A DNA stretch of 64,000 nucleotides from Pantoea rodasii (GTDB taxonomy: Bacteria > Pseudomonadota > Gammaproteobacteria > Enterobacterales > Enterobacteriaceae). The number at the start of each line of letters is the position of its first letter. The first letter of the stretch is position 1. The notes beneath the pieces were generated by a model. That model saw only the letters and a list, made by a program, of their open reading frames with translations. It was not told where the DNA came from and searched no databases. Made by a program: the position numbers and the translations under genes. The DNA is taken from assembly GCF_002095465.1 (NCBI RefSeq), contig NZ_MLFP01000001.1, positions 62,001 to 126,000 on the forward strand, read 5' to 3'. Below are positions 1-10,349 of this stretch, piece after piece.

Positions 1-112
1 TGCCGTCGCGATTGCGGCCGGTGCTCAGGTGCATGACTGGCAGGGTAAAACCCTCGACTACACGCCACGTGAATCTTTCCTGAATCCGGGGTTCCGCGTC
101 TCGCTGTTTTGA
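1..112 (+). CDS. cysQ: 3'(2'),5'-bisphosphate nucleotidase CysQ, C-terminal fragment
   Basis: Only the last 36 codons are inside the window, read from base 2 to a TGA at 110-112. The tail contains [20 protein letters not shown], which I recognise as the highly conserved C-terminus of CysQ. CysQ removes the 3' phosphate from adenosine 3',5'-bisphosphate (PAP), a by-product of sulfate assimilation, and is a magnesium-dependent, lithium-sensitive inositol monophosphatase-fold enzyme at the inner membrane. The following ytfJ, ytfK and ytfL match the E. coli order after cysQ, which supports the call. The catalytic part lies upstream of the window. Confidence 0.9.
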   Translation, partial: AVAIAAGAQVHDWQGKTLDYTPRESFLNPGFRVSLF

Positions 113-117
113 TTGTT

Positions 118-137
118 GGTGCGCATCAATGCGCACC
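118..137. repeat. Short palindromic repeat just after cysQ
   Basis: The 20-base inverted repeat GGTGCGCATCAATGCGCACC is followed by CTA. The same design (GGTG, two variable bases, CA, short loop, mirrored arm, then CTA) recurs at 16174-16193, and a close variant lies at 189-208. It sits directly after the cysQ stop and may serve as a transcript-end hairpin, but it has no T run. It resembles a REP-like repeat family. Confidence 0.55.
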
Positions 138-188
138 CTACGAAATTCACAACCTGTGTTTTCGCTCTTAAGCTCGCGGGCAGTGGTG

Positions 189-208
189 GGTCGCCATTTA
201 TGGCGACC
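189..208. repeat. Short palindromic repeat at the ytfJ 3' end
   Basis: GGTCGCCATTTATGGCGACC is a 20-base near-perfect inverted repeat lying just beyond the ytfJ stop, between the convergent cysQ and ytfJ genes. It resembles the hairpin at 118-137. Together they could act as a bidirectional transcript end. Confidence 0.5.
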
Positions 209-215
209 TCTGTTT

Positions 216-770
216 TTACTGCAACAACTCGCGAATCAACGTCATCGCCTGCTGTGCTTCATCCTGCGTCAATGCGCCTTCTTTGGCATAACGCACATGT
301 CCGGTCTTATCCAGCACCACAATCGCCGAACCGCCTTTCTCCAGCTGCCAAACCTTGCGCACATTGCCGTTGCTATCAACGATAAACTGCGACCACGGAT
401 ATTGCTGCTTATTGCTTTCAATACTGCTGCGCACGAACATCCCGGTACCGGGAATCGCATCGTCAGTGTTCACAATCGTGGTGGTTTGATAACGGTCGTG
501 TGGAAACTTCGCTGCCTTAATCGCTTCAATCAACGCGGCATTTTGTTCTTTGGCCGAAGAGCGTCCGGCAATATGTAAGATCACTCGCACTTTTCCACTG
601 AGCTGCGCGCTATTCCACGGTTGATAGCTAAACTTATCTTGTTGATAAGCCAACTCGCCTCTATCGCTCACGCCCACAGGCGGAACACGTTCGCCAATTT
701 TGAAGGCATGGGCTGAGACAAGGCCCGGTAACAGTAATGCCAGTGCAAACACGGATTGTACCAAACGCAT
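216..770 (-). CDS. ytfJ: YtfJ family secreted protein
   Basis: The product is 184 residues, the length of E. coli YtfJ. It begins with a typical signal peptide (MRLVQSVFALALLLPGLVSAHA), so the mature protein should be periplasmic. The remainder looks like a thioredoxin-fold domain of the YtfJ family without an obvious CxxC pair; the function is unknown. The gene is convergent with cysQ and is a single-gene unit, with a long upstream region shared with ytfK. The start is the ATG at 770, with AAGGAG-like bases upstream on the minus strand. Confidence 0.88.
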   Translation of the reverse strand: MRLVQSVFALALLLPGLVSAHAFKIGERVPPVGVSDRGELAYQQDKFSYQPWNSAQLSGKVRVILHIAGRSSAKEQNAALIEAIKAAKFPHDRYQTTTIVNTDDAIPGTGMFVRSSIESNKQQYPWSQFIVDSNGNVRKVWQLEKGGSAIVVLDKTGHVRYAKEGALTQDEAQQAMTLIRELLQ

Positions 771-1024
771 GTGAAGGCTCCTTAGTGATCCGACCAGTTA
801 TTCATGTTTTTGCAATATTAGGCGTGGATGATGCGCCTGTCGCGATGAGTTAACAGGTTTGCAACTCACGCCACAATTCCTTAATGAGTGAAGGTTTATA
901 CTGGGTTTTGTGAACGTCATAACAGAGTGTTCTGTAATAATGTGTCAATTCAGTAAAAAATCCACTTTTTCGGAACATACGTAACGTTTGGTGTTCTATA
1001 GTTATGCCTCATTTGCGCTTCATG

Positions 1025-1150
1025 TACGCGTCATACTTCAAGTTGCTGGTGCGTTGGCTGCTCTCGTTCACCCGAATCACTTACTTTAGTAAGCTCATCG
1101 GGATTATCTCGTTGGCCGCCTTCCTGCAACACGAATTATTTTGCGTATCA
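1025..1150. repeat. ERIC (intergenic repeat unit) element
   Basis: About 126 bases match the ERIC/IRU consensus as I know it. The left end has the CGTCATACTTCAAGTTGC block and the GTGCGTTGGCTGC block. The centre has CACTTACT and AGTAAGCTCATCGGG, and the right end has GCCGCCTTCCTGCAACACG followed by AATTATTTTGCGTAT. The element lies between the likely promoter region and ytfK, so it may be transcribed as part of the ytfK leader and fold into a long hairpin. The rest of 772-1208 is AT-rich with no gene seen. Confidence 0.85.
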
Positions 1151-1208
1151 GTTCGTACCGAATTTGGCAACGACGAAGCGTATTACATCTGTTCAGGAGT
1201 TAGACAGC

Positions 1209-1415
1209 ATGAAAATCTTCCAGCGCTATAATCCGCTGCAAATTGCGAAATACGTAAAAACGCTTTTTAAAGGAAGGTTGTATATCAAGGATGTTGGCGC
1301 GTTTGAGTTTGATAAAGGCAAGGTGATGTTGCCACGCATTAAAGATATACAGCACCTTAGCGTGATGTCAGAAATCAACCGCCAGGTATTACGACTGCAA
1401 GCCGAGTATCACTAA
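1209..1415 (+). CDS. ytfK: YtfK family protein (DUF1107)
   Basis: The 68-residue product starts [20 protein letters not shown] and contains [17 protein letters not shown], essentially the E. coli YtfK sequence and length. In E. coli, YtfK has been linked to stimulation of SpoT-dependent (p)ppGpp accumulation under phosphate and fatty-acid starvation. I chose the ATG at 1209 over an upstream in-frame start at 1164 because of the GGAG at about 1196 and the family start. An ERIC element lies 60 bases upstream and a double hairpin follows the gene. Confidence 0.93.
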   Translation: MKIFQRYNPLQIAKYVKTLFKGRLYIKDVGAFEFDKGKVMLPRIKDIQHLSVMSEINRQVLRLQAEYH

Positions 1416-1428
1416 GCGAGTAAAAAAA

Positions 1429-1487
1429 GGGCGCCATGCAATCCGGCGCCCTGTAGCGGCGCGATTAATCGCGCCTTGTTTTTTGTG
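1429..1487 (+). terminator. Terminator region after ytfK with REP-like half element
   Basis: There are two adjacent hairpins. The first has arms GGGCGCC (1429-1435) and GGCGCCC (1445-1451). The second, at 1458-1475, is the perfect palindrome GGCGCGATTAATCGCGCC followed by TTGTTTTTTG, a good intrinsic terminator for ytfK. It lies 10 bases past the ytfL stop on the other strand, so it may end both convergent transcripts. The GTAGCGGCGCGATT part is the same end sequence as the longer repeats at 16215, 21517 and 26542. Confidence 0.7.
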
Positions 1488-1497
1488 ACACACTGAA

Positions 1498-2835
1498 CTA
1501 CGGCGACTCCATCTCATCGGTCGCACTCTTGGTCAGATTTATCACCGGCGGACGCTCATCGATACGCGTCACCAGCAGCTGGTCAATGCGGTAACTATCG
1601 ATATCCACCACTTCAAATTTATAGCCAGAGAACTTCACGAAGTCGGTGCGTTTCGGGATTTTGCGCAGCATATACATCATAAAACCGCCAATGGTTTCAT
1701 AGTTGCCGGACTGCGGGAAATCATCGATATCCAGCACGCGCATCACGTCATCAATCGGTGTGCCGCCCTCAACCAGCCATGAGTTCTCATCACGCGCCAC
1801 GATCTGCTCTTCCTGACCCTGACCGACCAAATCACCCATCAGCGTGGTCATCACGTCATTAAGGGTAATGATCCCCACCACCAACGCGTATTCGTTCATG
1901 ATCACCGCAAAGTCTTCACCTGCGGTTTTGAAGCTTTCCAGCGCTTCAGACAGCGTCAGCGTATCGGGCACAATCAGCGCAGAACGAATCTGTACGCCGC
2001 TGCTCAGGGTCAGACTCTGATTGCCCAGCACGCGCAGCAGCAACTCTTTAGAATCGACATAACCGACGATATGGTCGATGTCGCCCACGCACACAATGAA
2101 TTTAGAGTGCGGATGCTGAGCAATTTTGGTTTTAAGGGTGTTCTCATCTTCGTGCAAATCGAACCAGACCACGTTCTCGCGTGATGTCATCGAAGACGGT
2201 ACGGTACGCGATTCCAGCTCAAACACGTTTTCGATCAGCTCGTGTTCCTGTTTACGCAGCACGCCAGCCAGCGCACCGGCTTCCACTACCGCATAAATAT
2301 CGTCTGAGGTAATGTCATCTTTTCGCACCATCGGCAGTTTGAAGATGCGGAAAAACACGTTGGCCAGACCGTTAAACAGCCACACCAGCGGTCGCATCAC
2401 GAACAGACAAAAGCGCATCGGGTTGATGATACGCAGCGCAACGGCTTCCGGCGCGACCATGCCAACACGTTTTGGCGTTAAATCGGCGAACAGGATAAAC
2501 AGGCTGGTTACCACGGTGAAGGAACAGATAAAGCTGAGCTGTTCCGCCAGTTCTGGCGCGACAAAACGGCTGAACAAGCTGTTAAAGGCAGGAGAGAAAG
2601 CCGCATCACCGACAATACCACCGAGGATAGCCACGGCGTTCAGGCCAATCTGCACCACGGTGAAGAACATGCCAGGTTGTTCCTGCATTTTCAGCACGCG
2701 CTGCGCATTAATGTTGCCTTCGTCGGCGAGCAGTTTAAGTTTGATCTTGCGGGCAGCGGCCAGCGAGATCTCTGAAAGAGAAAAGAATGAACTGATGACA
2801 ATCAGTAAAAGAATGACAAGTAAGCTATCGAGCAT
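1498..2835 (-). CDS. ytfL: CNNM/CBS-domain transporter-like inner membrane protein YtfL
   Basis: The product is 445 residues, close to E. coli YtfL (447). The N-terminal 190 residues form a DUF21/CNNM membrane domain with several hydrophobic segments. A CBS-domain pair follows (about 205-330), then a CorC/HlyC C-terminal domain with the characteristic GGFMMYMLRKIPKRTD stretch. Members of this family act in cation or metabolite export; in E. coli YtfL has been associated with polyamine and pH stress. The start is the ATG at 2835. In E. coli msrA lies between ytfL and tamA, but no msrA is present here. Confidence 0.93.
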   Translation of the reverse strand: MLDSLLVILLLIVISSFFSLSEISLAAARKIKLKLLADEGNINAQRVLKMQEQPGMFFTVVQIGLNAVAILGGIVGDAAFSPAFNSLFSRFVAPELAEQLSFICSFTVVTSLFILFADLTPKRVGMVAPEAVALRIINPMRFCLFVMRPLVWLFNGLANVFFRIFKLPMVRKDDITSDDIYAVVEAGALAGVLRKQEHELIENVFELESRTVPSSMTSRENVVWFDLHEDENTLKTKIAQHPHSKFIVCVGDIDHIVGYVDSKELLLRVLGNQSLTLSSGVQIRSALIVPDTLTLSEALESFKTAGEDFAVIMNEYALVVGIITLNDVMTTLMGDLVGQGQEEQIVARDENSWLVEGGTPIDDVMRVLDIDDFPQSGNYETIGGFMMYMLRKIPKRTDFVKFSGYKFEVVDIDSYRIDQLLVTRIDERPPVINLTKSATDEMESP

Positions 2836-3283
2836 AGAAGATCCGTTGGTTAATCACTTGTCATTTTTGGCCTGGGCAGCGCAGGAGAACATCCAGTATT
2901 CACCTGTCATACAGTGCTATCCGTGCCAAAAATGTCTGCGCCATTTCGACAAGGAACGATAACGTCGGGGCAGAAAGGAAAGCAGGTCATGCCTGCTGGG
3001 TGCTGATTATAGCAGCAGCGCTTATGCTGCCGCCAGAGGCGCGCAACATGAGATCGGAATCATCCGAGTGCGCGCCCCTCAGTCGCAGAAGTGTGGGTTC
3101 GGAGTTGTATCGCTCCTCCCATTTACCGACAATAGGAAATGATTTGGCTTAGTGACCATTTTTCCTCAGCCATCCGCCAAAAAGAGCGGCTATGCTGATG
3201 GGTAAGCGAGTGGTGGTGATAGCCTCCGATGAGAAATAACGCCCCTGCGGAATAAGGGGCAGGCATTATTAACAGGAGTACGC
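2836..3283. other. ytfL-tamA divergent intergenic region
   Basis: These 448 bases hold no convincing gene. The segment carries the divergent promoters of ytfL and tamA. I see a hairpin-like GCAGCAGCGCTTATGCTGC at about 3012-3030, and a short stem formed by GCCCCT (3241) and AGGGGC (3255) ahead of the tamA ribosome site. E. coli has msrA at this place; no MsrA motif is readable in any frame. Confidence 0.5.
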
Positions 3284-5023
3284 GTGCCGCGATTGCATAT
3301 TTATTGTTTGGCCAGCCTGTTGCTTGCTGCACCTGCCGTTGAGGCAGCAAAAGTGCGCTTGCAGTTGGAAGGGCTTACCGGGGATTTACAGAAGAACGTC
3401 AGGGCGCGCTTGTCCACCATTGGCACTGACGAAGTGTCGAGTGATGGGCGCTTCCAGGCGCGTGTCTCGCAGGCGATTAAAGAAGGTTTACGAGCACTCG
3501 GTTATTACGAACCTGAAATCGATTTTGAATCCCGTCCTGCTCCAGCGCAGGGTGGCCGACCGGTGCTTATCGCCCATGTTAAGCCCGGCGAACCGGTGAA
3601 GATCGGTGGCAGCCACATCGTGGTCGAAGGTGCGGCGAAAAACGATGATGATTACAAAGCCTGGGTGAAGCAGGGCACGCCGAAAGTCGGTACCCAGCTC
3701 AATCACGGCGAATACGACAAGTTCAAAAATGGCTTCTCCAGCCTGGCACTGCGTAATGGTTACTTCGACGGTGACTTTAAGCAAAGCCAGCTTGGCGTTT
3801 CGGTCGAAAGACGCGAAGCATTCTGGGATATCGATTACGACAGTGGCCCGCGCTACCGTTTTGGTGATGTCAGCTTCCAGGGCTCGCAAATCAACGAAGC
3901 CTATCTGCGTAATCTTGTGCCGTTCAAAAAGGGCGATCCCTACAGCTCGCGCGATCTGGCGGAACTGAACCGCCGCTTGTCGGCCACCGGCTGGTTCAAC
4001 TCGGTGGTCGTCGCCCCTGAATTCGACAAAGGTCGTCAAACCAAAGTGCTGCCGCTCAATGCGGCGGTATCGCCACGCGTTGAGAACACCATCGAAGCCG
4101 GTGTCGGCTATTCCACGGATGTTGGCCCGCGTCTGAAAGGCACGTGGAAAAAGCCGTGGATCAACAGCAGCGGCCATAGCCTGACGGCCAGTTCCTACAT
4201 TTCCGCCCCCGAGCAGCAGGTCGATCTCAGCTATAAGGTGCCGCTGCTGAAGAGCCCGCTGGAGCAGTATTACACCTTCTCGGGTGGCCTGAAGCGTACC
4301 GATCTCAACGACACCAAAGCCGATACCAGTACGCTGGGCGTTTCGCGCAACTGGGACAGCAGTTCCGGCTGGCAGCGTGCGGTTAACCTGAAATGGAGTC
4401 TCGATCACTTTACCCAGGGTAGCGTCACTAACACCACCATGCTGCTTTATCCGGGCGTGAGTCTGAGCCGTACCCGTTCGCGCGGCGGTTTGATGCCGAC
4501 CTGGGGCGACTCGCAGCGTTATTCCGTCGATGTTTCCGATACCACCTGGGGATCGGATGTCGACTTCCTGATCCTGCAGGCGCAAAACGTCTGGATCCGT
4601 ATGCTGGGCGACAAGAACCGCTTTGTGGCCCGTGGCAATCTCGGTTGGATCGAAACCAACGACTTCGACAAAGTCCCGCCGGATCTGCGCTTCTTCGCCG
4701 GGGGCGATCGCAGTATTCGCGGTTACAAATACAAAGATGTCTCGCCGCGCGACAGCGACGGCAAACTGACCGGTGCCTCCAAAATGGCCACTGGCTCGCT
4801 GGAGTATCAATACAACGTGACCGGTAAGTGGTGGGGCGCGGTGTTTATTGATTCCGGTGAAGCGGTGAACGACATCAAACAGAGTGATTTCAAAACTGGC
4901 GCCGGTGTTGGCGTGCGCTGGTCTTCTCCGGTGGGGCCGATTAAATTTGATATCGCGCGGCCGATTGGCGATGACAAGGAACATGGTTTGCAATTCTATG
5001 TAGGACTGGGGCCTGAACTATGA
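3284..5023 (+). CDS. tamA: Translocation and assembly module subunit TamA (outer membrane)
   Basis: The 579-residue product is an Omp85-family outer-membrane barrel with a cleavable signal peptide (to about residue 21), three POTRA domains (about 22-270) and a C-terminal 16-strand barrel. The family-specific [15 protein letters not shown] motif in barrel loop L6 is present, as is the C-terminal [13 protein letters not shown] strand. TamA works with TamB in outer-membrane biogenesis and phospholipid transport between the membranes. The start is GTG at 3284, preceded by CAGGAG. The stop overlaps the tamB ATG in an ATGA arrangement, so the two are translationally coupled. Confidence 0.96.
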   Translation: MPRLHIYCLASLLLAAPAVEAAKVRLQLEGLTGDLQKNVRARLSTIGTDEVSSDGRFQARVSQAIKEGLRALGYYEPEIDFESRPAPAQGGRPVLIAHVKPGEPVKIGGSHIVVEGAAKNDDDYKAWVKQGTPKVGTQLNHGEYDKFKNGFSSLALRNGYFDGDFKQSQLGVSVERREAFWDIDYDSGPRYRFGDVSFQGSQINEAYLRNLVPFKKGDPYSSRDLAELNRRLSATGWFNSVVVAPEFDKGRQTKVLPLNAAVSPRVENTIEAGVGYSTDVGPRLKGTWKKPWINSSGHSLTASSYISAPEQQVDLSYKVPLLKSPLEQYYTFSGGLKRTDLNDTKADTSTLGVSRNWDSSSGWQRAVNLKWSLDHFTQGSVTNTTMLLYPGVSLSRTRSRGGLMPTWGDSQRYSVDVSDTTWGSDVDFLILQAQNVWIRMLGDKNRFVARGNLGWIETNDFDKVPPDLRFFAGGDRSIRGYKYKDVSPRDSDGKLTGASKMATGSLEYQYNVTGKWWGAVFIDSGEAVNDIKQSDFKTGAGVGVRWSSPVGPIKFDIARPIGDDKEHGLQFYVGLGPEL

Positions 5024-8000
5024 AGCTGTGGAAAAAGGTCCTGATTGGATTCGGTATTTTTCTGGTGGTGCTGTTTGGCAGCGTAGCGTTTTTGATTGGT
5101 ACTACGCCCGGAATCCATCTGTTATTAAAAGGCGCCGATCGCTGGGTGCCAGGTTTATCAATCAACAAAGTCGAAGGCGGCTGGCGCGATCTGACGTTGA
5201 GCGGCGTGAAGTACGAGATGCCGGGCGTCAGTGTGGATGCCGGGCGCTTCCATTTGGCGCTCAATCTTAACTGCCTGCTGCACTCGTCGGTGTGCGTGAA
5301 TGACATCGGCTTGCAGGATGTCAGCGTAGTGGTCGACAGCAAGAAAATGGCACCGGCTGCTGCGCCGCCGCCAGAAGAGGAGAGCGGCAGTACCAACCTG
5401 AGCACGCCGTACCCGATTACCTTGAGCAAAGTCGGCCTGCATAACATCAATGTGAAAGTGGATGACACGTCCATATCACTGCTGGACTTCACCACGGGCC
5501 TCAACTGGCAGGGACGTGCGCTGACGCTGACGCCAACCCACATTCAAAGTCTGCTGATTGCGCTGCCGAAGGCGGCCAAAGTGGCAGATGAGCAGGTAGT
5601 TCAGCCGAAAGTGCAGCAGCCGCAGCCTGGCGAGAAGCCGTTGGGTGAAACGCTGCAGGAGATGTTCGCCAAACCGCTGTTGCCCGATTTGCCAGACTTC
5701 CAGCTGCCGCTGGACATCACCGTGCAGGAGCTGCTGGGTGAGCAGCTGCGTATTACCGGTGACACCGATATCGCGATTACGCGTCTGTTGTTGAAAGCCA
5801 AAACTGCCGACCGCCATCTGCAGTTAGAGACCTTTGATGTTGATTCGCCGCAAGGGCAGCTAAACGCCAGCGGTGAAGCTCAGCTGGCGGATAACTGGCC
5901 GGTGAATTTCGCGCTGAACGGATCGCTGAATCTTGATCCGATCAAGGGTGAGAAGATCAAAATGAATCTCAGCGGGGCGATGCGTGAAGAGTTGAAACTG
6001 GGGCTGAATCTGTCTGGCCCGGTGCGCGCGCAGTTGGATGCTGCCGCGCAACCGGCGGTGGCAGGTTTGCCACTGTCATTGACGCTCACCAGCCCGCAAC
6101 TGCGCTGGCCGCTTACCGGCGCGGTACAGTATCAGGCGGATAACCTCGATTATCAGTTCAAAGGCAAAGCCACCGATTACGTGATGTCGCTGCGTACCGC
6201 CGTGAAAGGGGAAGGGATGCCGCCGGCGACCCTTTCGCTCGACGGTAAAGGCAACGTGCAGCAGTTCAATCTGGACAAGCTGCGCGTGGCGGCATTGCAG
6301 GGCAACGTTGATTTAACCGCGCTGGTGGACTGGAGCAAAGCCATTAGCTGGCGCAGCGAATTAACGCTCTCCGGCATTAACACTGCCAAACAGTATCCCG
6401 ACTGGCCAGCCAAACTCGACGGCAAATTGCCACGCGTGGCAGCCTGTACGGCGGCAGCTGGCAGCTCAGCGTGCCGCAGCTGGAGCTGAAAGGGAACGTG
6501 AAGCAGAACGCCGTCAGCGCCAACGGCTCACTGACTGGCAACAGCTATAACCAGTGGAAAATCCCCGGTATTAACATCGCGTTAGGCCGTAACCATCTGG
6601 ACGTGAAAGGCGAACTGGGCGATACGCTCAATCTGGATGCCAATATCGATGCACCGCATCTGGATAACGCATTGCCGGGACTCGGCGGTGTGGCGAAAGG
6701 CACGGTGAAAGCGCGCGGCACCTTGCAGGCACCGCAGCTGCTGGCCGATCTCACGGCAACCGGTTTGCGCTGGCAGCAGTTGCAGATTCGTCGTGTGGCG
6801 CTGGAAGGCGATGTGAAATCCAGCGATCAAATTGCCGGTAAGCTGCAGCTGCGTGTCGAGCAGCTGCAACAGGACGCGCTGAAGATCAATCTGTTGACGC
6901 TGAATGCCGACGGCAATGAGAAGCAGCATCAGCTCAAGCTGAACGTGGAAGGCGAACCGGTCTCCGGTCAGCTGGCACTGAACGGCAGTTTTGATCGTAA
7001 AACGGAGCGCTGGCAGGGCAATCTCAACAACACGCACTTTGATACCCCCGTCGGCGAATGGCGTCTGACGCGTGCGATGGCAATTGATTACCTCAACACT
7101 AAGCAGACCGCCACTATCGGGCCGCACTGCTGGCAGAACCCGAACGCGCAGCTGTGCGTACCGGAGCCGATTGAAGCCGGGGCCAGCGGTCATGCGCATG
7201 TGGTGCTCAATCGCTTTGATTTGGCGATGGTCAAACCGTTCCTCACCGATGCCACCAAGCTAAACGGCGTGTTCAGCGGTGATGCGCGCGTGAACTGGAC
7301 CGCAGATGGCGCGTTACCCACCGGTACAGTTTCGCTGAAAGGTAACGGCGTTAAAGTCGAACAAGACGTGCAGGGCAACACGCTGCCGATCGCCTTTGAT
7401 ACGCTCAACCTGAATGCGGCGATGCGCAACGGTCGTGCTCAGCTCGACTGGCTGATCCACATCGTCAACAACGGTCAGCTGAGCGGCAACGTGCAGATTG
7501 CCGATCCGCAAACCCGTCGCCAACTGTCCGGCAACATTGGCATCAGCAATCTGTCGCTGGCGATGTTCAACCCGGCGTTGATGCAGGGTGAGAAAATCAA
7601 AGGCAACCTCAACAGCAATCTGCGTCTGGGCGGCACGCTGCAACAGCCACAGGTGTTTGGCCAGTTGGGGCTAAGCGATGTGAACGTGCAGGCGAGCTTT
7701 ATGCCGGTTACGCTCACCTCAGCCAACCTGAACATGGTGTTCAATGGCATGAGTTCGACGCTTAACGGTTTGCTGCAGACCACGCAGGGCAACCTCAATC
7801 TGGGCGGCAGTGCCGACTGGAGCCAGCTGGATAACTGGCGAGCGCGCATCACCGCGCAGGGCAACAGAATTCGCGTCACCGTGCCACCGATGGTGCGTAT
7901 GGATGTCTCGCCAGACCTGGTGTTTGAAGCCACGCCAGCCGCATTTAATCTGGATGGTAAGGTCGATATTCCGTGGGCGCGCATCACGGTGCAGGAAGTA

Positions 8001-8789
8001 CCGGAAAGCGCCACCGGCGTTTCGTCGGATGAGGTGATGCTGGATAAAGATCTCAAACCGATTGAGCCGAAAACTGCGGCGGTCCCGATCAACAGCAACC
8101 TGGTGATCCACGTCGGCAATGATGTCCGGTTGTCGGCCTTTGGTCTGAAAGCCAAGCTGAATGGCGATCTCAAACTGGTGCAGGATAAAAACGGTCTGGG
8201 CTTAAACGGGCAGATCAACATTCCAGATGGCCGTTTCCACGCTTACGGTCAGGATTTGCTGGTGCGCAAAGGCGAGCTGCAGTTTGCCGGTCCGCCGGAT
8301 CAGCCGTATGTGAATCTGGAAGCGATCCGTAATCCGGAAGCCACTGAAGATGACGTCACCGCCGGTATTCGCGTCACCGGACTGGCCGATGAGCCGAAAG
8401 TCGAGGTGTTCTCCGACCCCGCCATGTCGCAGCAGGAAGCGCTTTCTTACTTGTTACGTGGTCAGGGACTCAGCAGCGATGGCGACAGTAATGCATTAAC
8501 TTCAGCACTTGTGGGGTTAGGGGTTGCACAAAGTGGTCAGGTTATGGGTAAAATCGGCGAGACATTCGGCGTCAGTAACCTCGCGCTTGATACCACCGGT
8601 GTAGGCGATAGCCAGCAGGTGCAGGTGAGTGGTTACGTATTGCCGGGTCTACAAGTAAAATACGGTGTTGGCATATTTGATTCACTGGCGACGTTAACCT
8701 TGCGTTACCGCCTGATGCCCAAACTCTATTTGGAAGCCGTGTCCGGTCTCGATCAGGCACTGGATTTGCTCTATCAGTTTGAGTTTTAG
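5020..8789 (+). CDS. tamB: Translocation and assembly module protein TamB (frame error near 6425)
   Basis: The gene encodes the AsmA/TamB-family bridge protein that partners TamA. It has an N-terminal signal anchor (about residues 7-27), a very long beta-taco repeat region and the C-terminal DUF490 domain ending [21 protein letters not shown]. The reading frame is interrupted: frame one runs 5020-6489 and frame two from before 6471 to 8789. Adding one A to the AAA run at 6424-6426 restores [16 protein letters not shown], matching the E. coli protein, and gives about 1256 residues against 1259. I infer a homopolymer sequencing error; if real, TamB would lose its C-terminal 60 percent. Confidence 0.93.
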
Positions 8790-8791
8790 CA

Positions 8792-9145
8792 ATGCGAATA
8801 ATTGTCTACGGCAGTTTACGGCGCAAACAGGGAAACAGTCATTGGATGACGAATGCGCAATGGCTCGGCGACCATCAGATTGAAGGGTTTGCGCTCTACA
8901 ATCTGGGTCACTATCCGGGCGTCGTGGAAGATGATGGAATCGTCTTCTGCGAAGTGTATCGCATCGATGCCAGTACGCTGGGCGAGCTTGATGCCTTACG
9001 CACCAAGAACGGCGAATACAAACGCCAGCTCATCCAGACGCCTTACGGCAGTGCCTGGCTGTATGTCTATCAGCGTTCGATTGCGGGTCGCACCCGCATC
9101 GCGAGCGGTGACTGGCTCAAGCGCGATGACCTACCAGAGGCATAA
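8792..9145 (+). CDS. ytfP: Gamma-glutamylcyclotransferase-family protein YtfP
   Basis: The 117-residue product has the N-terminal MRIIVYGSLRRKQGN signature of the gamma-glutamylcyclotransferase (AIG2-like) fold, in which the YGSL loop binds substrate. It has the length of E. coli YtfP (113). The cellular substrate is not established. It starts 3 bases after the tamB stop, so it is the third gene of the tamAB operon, and is followed by a strong bidirectional terminator shared with ppa. Confidence 0.93.
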   Translation: MRIIVYGSLRRKQGNSHWMTNAQWLGDHQIEGFALYNLGHYPGVVEDDGIVFCEVYRIDASTLGELDALRTKNGEYKRQLIQTPYGSAWLYVYQRSIAGRTRIASGDWLKRDDLPEA

Positions 9146-9147
9146 AT

Positions 9148-9178
9148 AAAAACACCGTCCATTGGACGGTGTTTTTTT
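9148..9178. terminator. Bidirectional intrinsic terminator between ytfP and ppa
   Basis: The hairpin AACACCGTCC-ATT-GGACGGTGTT is flanked by AAAAA on the left and TTTTTT on the right, so it can end both the tamAB-ytfP and the ppa transcripts. Confidence 0.93.
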
Positions 9179-9199
9179 ATGCTTGCGAGGCAGAGAAGA

Positions 9200-9730
9200 T
9201 TATTTCTTCTGTGCGCGCTCGTAAGAGGCGATGATTTCAGCTTTGGCCGCTTCTGCGTTATCCCAGCCGTCAACTTTCACCCATTTGCCTTTTTCCAGAT
9301 CTTTGTAGTGCTCGAAGAAGTGGGTGATCTGCGCTTTCAGCAGTTCTGGCAGGTCGTTCACATCTTTGATGTGATCGTATTCTTTGCTCAGTTTGGTGTG
9401 CGGAACCGCAACCAGTTTGGCATCTTCGCCAGACTCGTCGGTCATTTTCAGCACGCCAACTGGACGGCAGCGAATCACTGAGCCCGGCACCAGCGGATAC
9501 GGGGTTGGCACCAGAACGTCAACCGGATCACCATCCAGAGACAGGGTGTGGTTGATGTAACCGTAGTTGCACGGATAGAACATGGCGGTAGACATGAAAC
9601 GGTCTACAAACAGGGCGCCAGACTCTTTGTCCACTTCATATTTGATCGGATCGGCGTTAGCTGGGATCTCGATGACGACATAGATATCTTCTGGCAGATC
9701 TTTACCTGCAGGCACCTGGTTCAAACTCAT
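9200..9730 (-). CDS. ppa: Inorganic pyrophosphatase
   Basis: This is a 176-residue family I soluble pyrophosphatase, almost identical to E. coli Ppa. It hydrolyses pyrophosphate to orthophosphate in the cytoplasm, pulling biosynthetic reactions forward. Metal-binding acidic residues are in the [15 protein letters not shown] segment, and the substrate loop [18 protein letters not shown] is intact. I chose the ATG at 9730 ([17 protein letters not shown]) over an upstream in-frame ATG at 9745. This gives the family start and length, and AAGGAAAG lies at the right distance. Confidence 0.97.
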   Translation of the reverse strand: MSLNQVPAGKDLPEDIYVVIEIPANADPIKYEVDKESGALFVDRFMSTAMFYPCNYGYINHTLSLDGDPVDVLVPTPYPLVPGSVIRCRPVGVLKMTDESGEDAKLVAVPHTKLSKEYDHIKDVNDLPELLKAQITHFFEHYKDLEKGKWVKVDGWDNAEAAKAEIIASYERAQKK

Positions 9731-9830
9731 CTGGCTTTCCTTCATTGGTCGTATGTTGAGTGACGGCTATTATAGCCAACTGACTCTGAAAGTATGCCCC
9801 CTTTTTGGCGTTTCGGAATGCTCCAAAGGC

Positions 9831-10279
9831 CTACTTCGCGGTGACAAACAGCGAGACAATCCCCGCAGCAATCAGTGGTCCGACCGGCACGCCACGGAAA
9901 AACGCCACGCCGATCACGGTGCCGATCAGCAATCCACCGATTATCGATGGCTGCACGCTCATCAAACTCACACCACGCCCGCCAAGCCAGGCAACAAACA
10001 CGCCAACAATAATCGCCACTATCGATTGCCAGTTAGCAAATGACTTGAGCAGCGACGAGGCGGGTAAAGTCCCGCTGGCCAACGGCGCCATCACCGCCAC
10101 AGTCAAAATAATGATCCCGATCTGAATGCCCTGTTTTCCACATACGGGAAGAACTGCGACAGCGGTGTCAGCTTGATGGCGAGCAGTATCAGAATGGAAA
10201 TAGTAACGGCACTGTTATGAACGAAATAGCTCAGGACGGCGAGGCAGACCAGAATGATGGTAGAGGCATAAGCAGCCAT
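9831..10279 (-). CDS. yeaL: DUF441 family inner membrane protein YeaL (frame error near 10135)
   Basis: This is a small hydrophobic protein with four or five membrane segments, of the DUF441/UPF0756 family. The C-terminal half (9831-10106 frame) contains [15 protein letters not shown] and the [20 protein letters not shown] region typical of YeaL. The N-terminal half, from the ATG at 10279 with AGGGAG upstream, reads in another frame. Adding one T to the TTTT run at 10134-10137 (plus strand) joins them as [18 protein letters not shown] and gives 149 residues, against 148 in E. coli. Function unknown. The break is probably a sequencing error. Confidence 0.85.
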
Positions 10280-10349
10280 GATTTCTCCCTGAAGATGGAT
10301 GGATGCGCAGGTCAGTGCCTGCGCTGACGTTTTTTAACGCCACCATTTA

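Noticed and set aside
113..578. Two plus-strand frames opposite ytfJ
   Set aside because: They lie antisense to the conserved YtfJ coding sequence and include palindromic repeats.
3488..4993. A 501-codon open frame on the minus strand opposite tamA
   Set aside because: The plus strand encodes a clear full-length TamA; the antisense frame is a by-product of codon bias and shows no recognisable protein.
6400..6500. Programmed frameshifting or a split tamB
   Set aside because: There is no slippery heptamer with a downstream structure, and nine other genes show the same kind of single-base loss, so a technical error is the simpler explanation.
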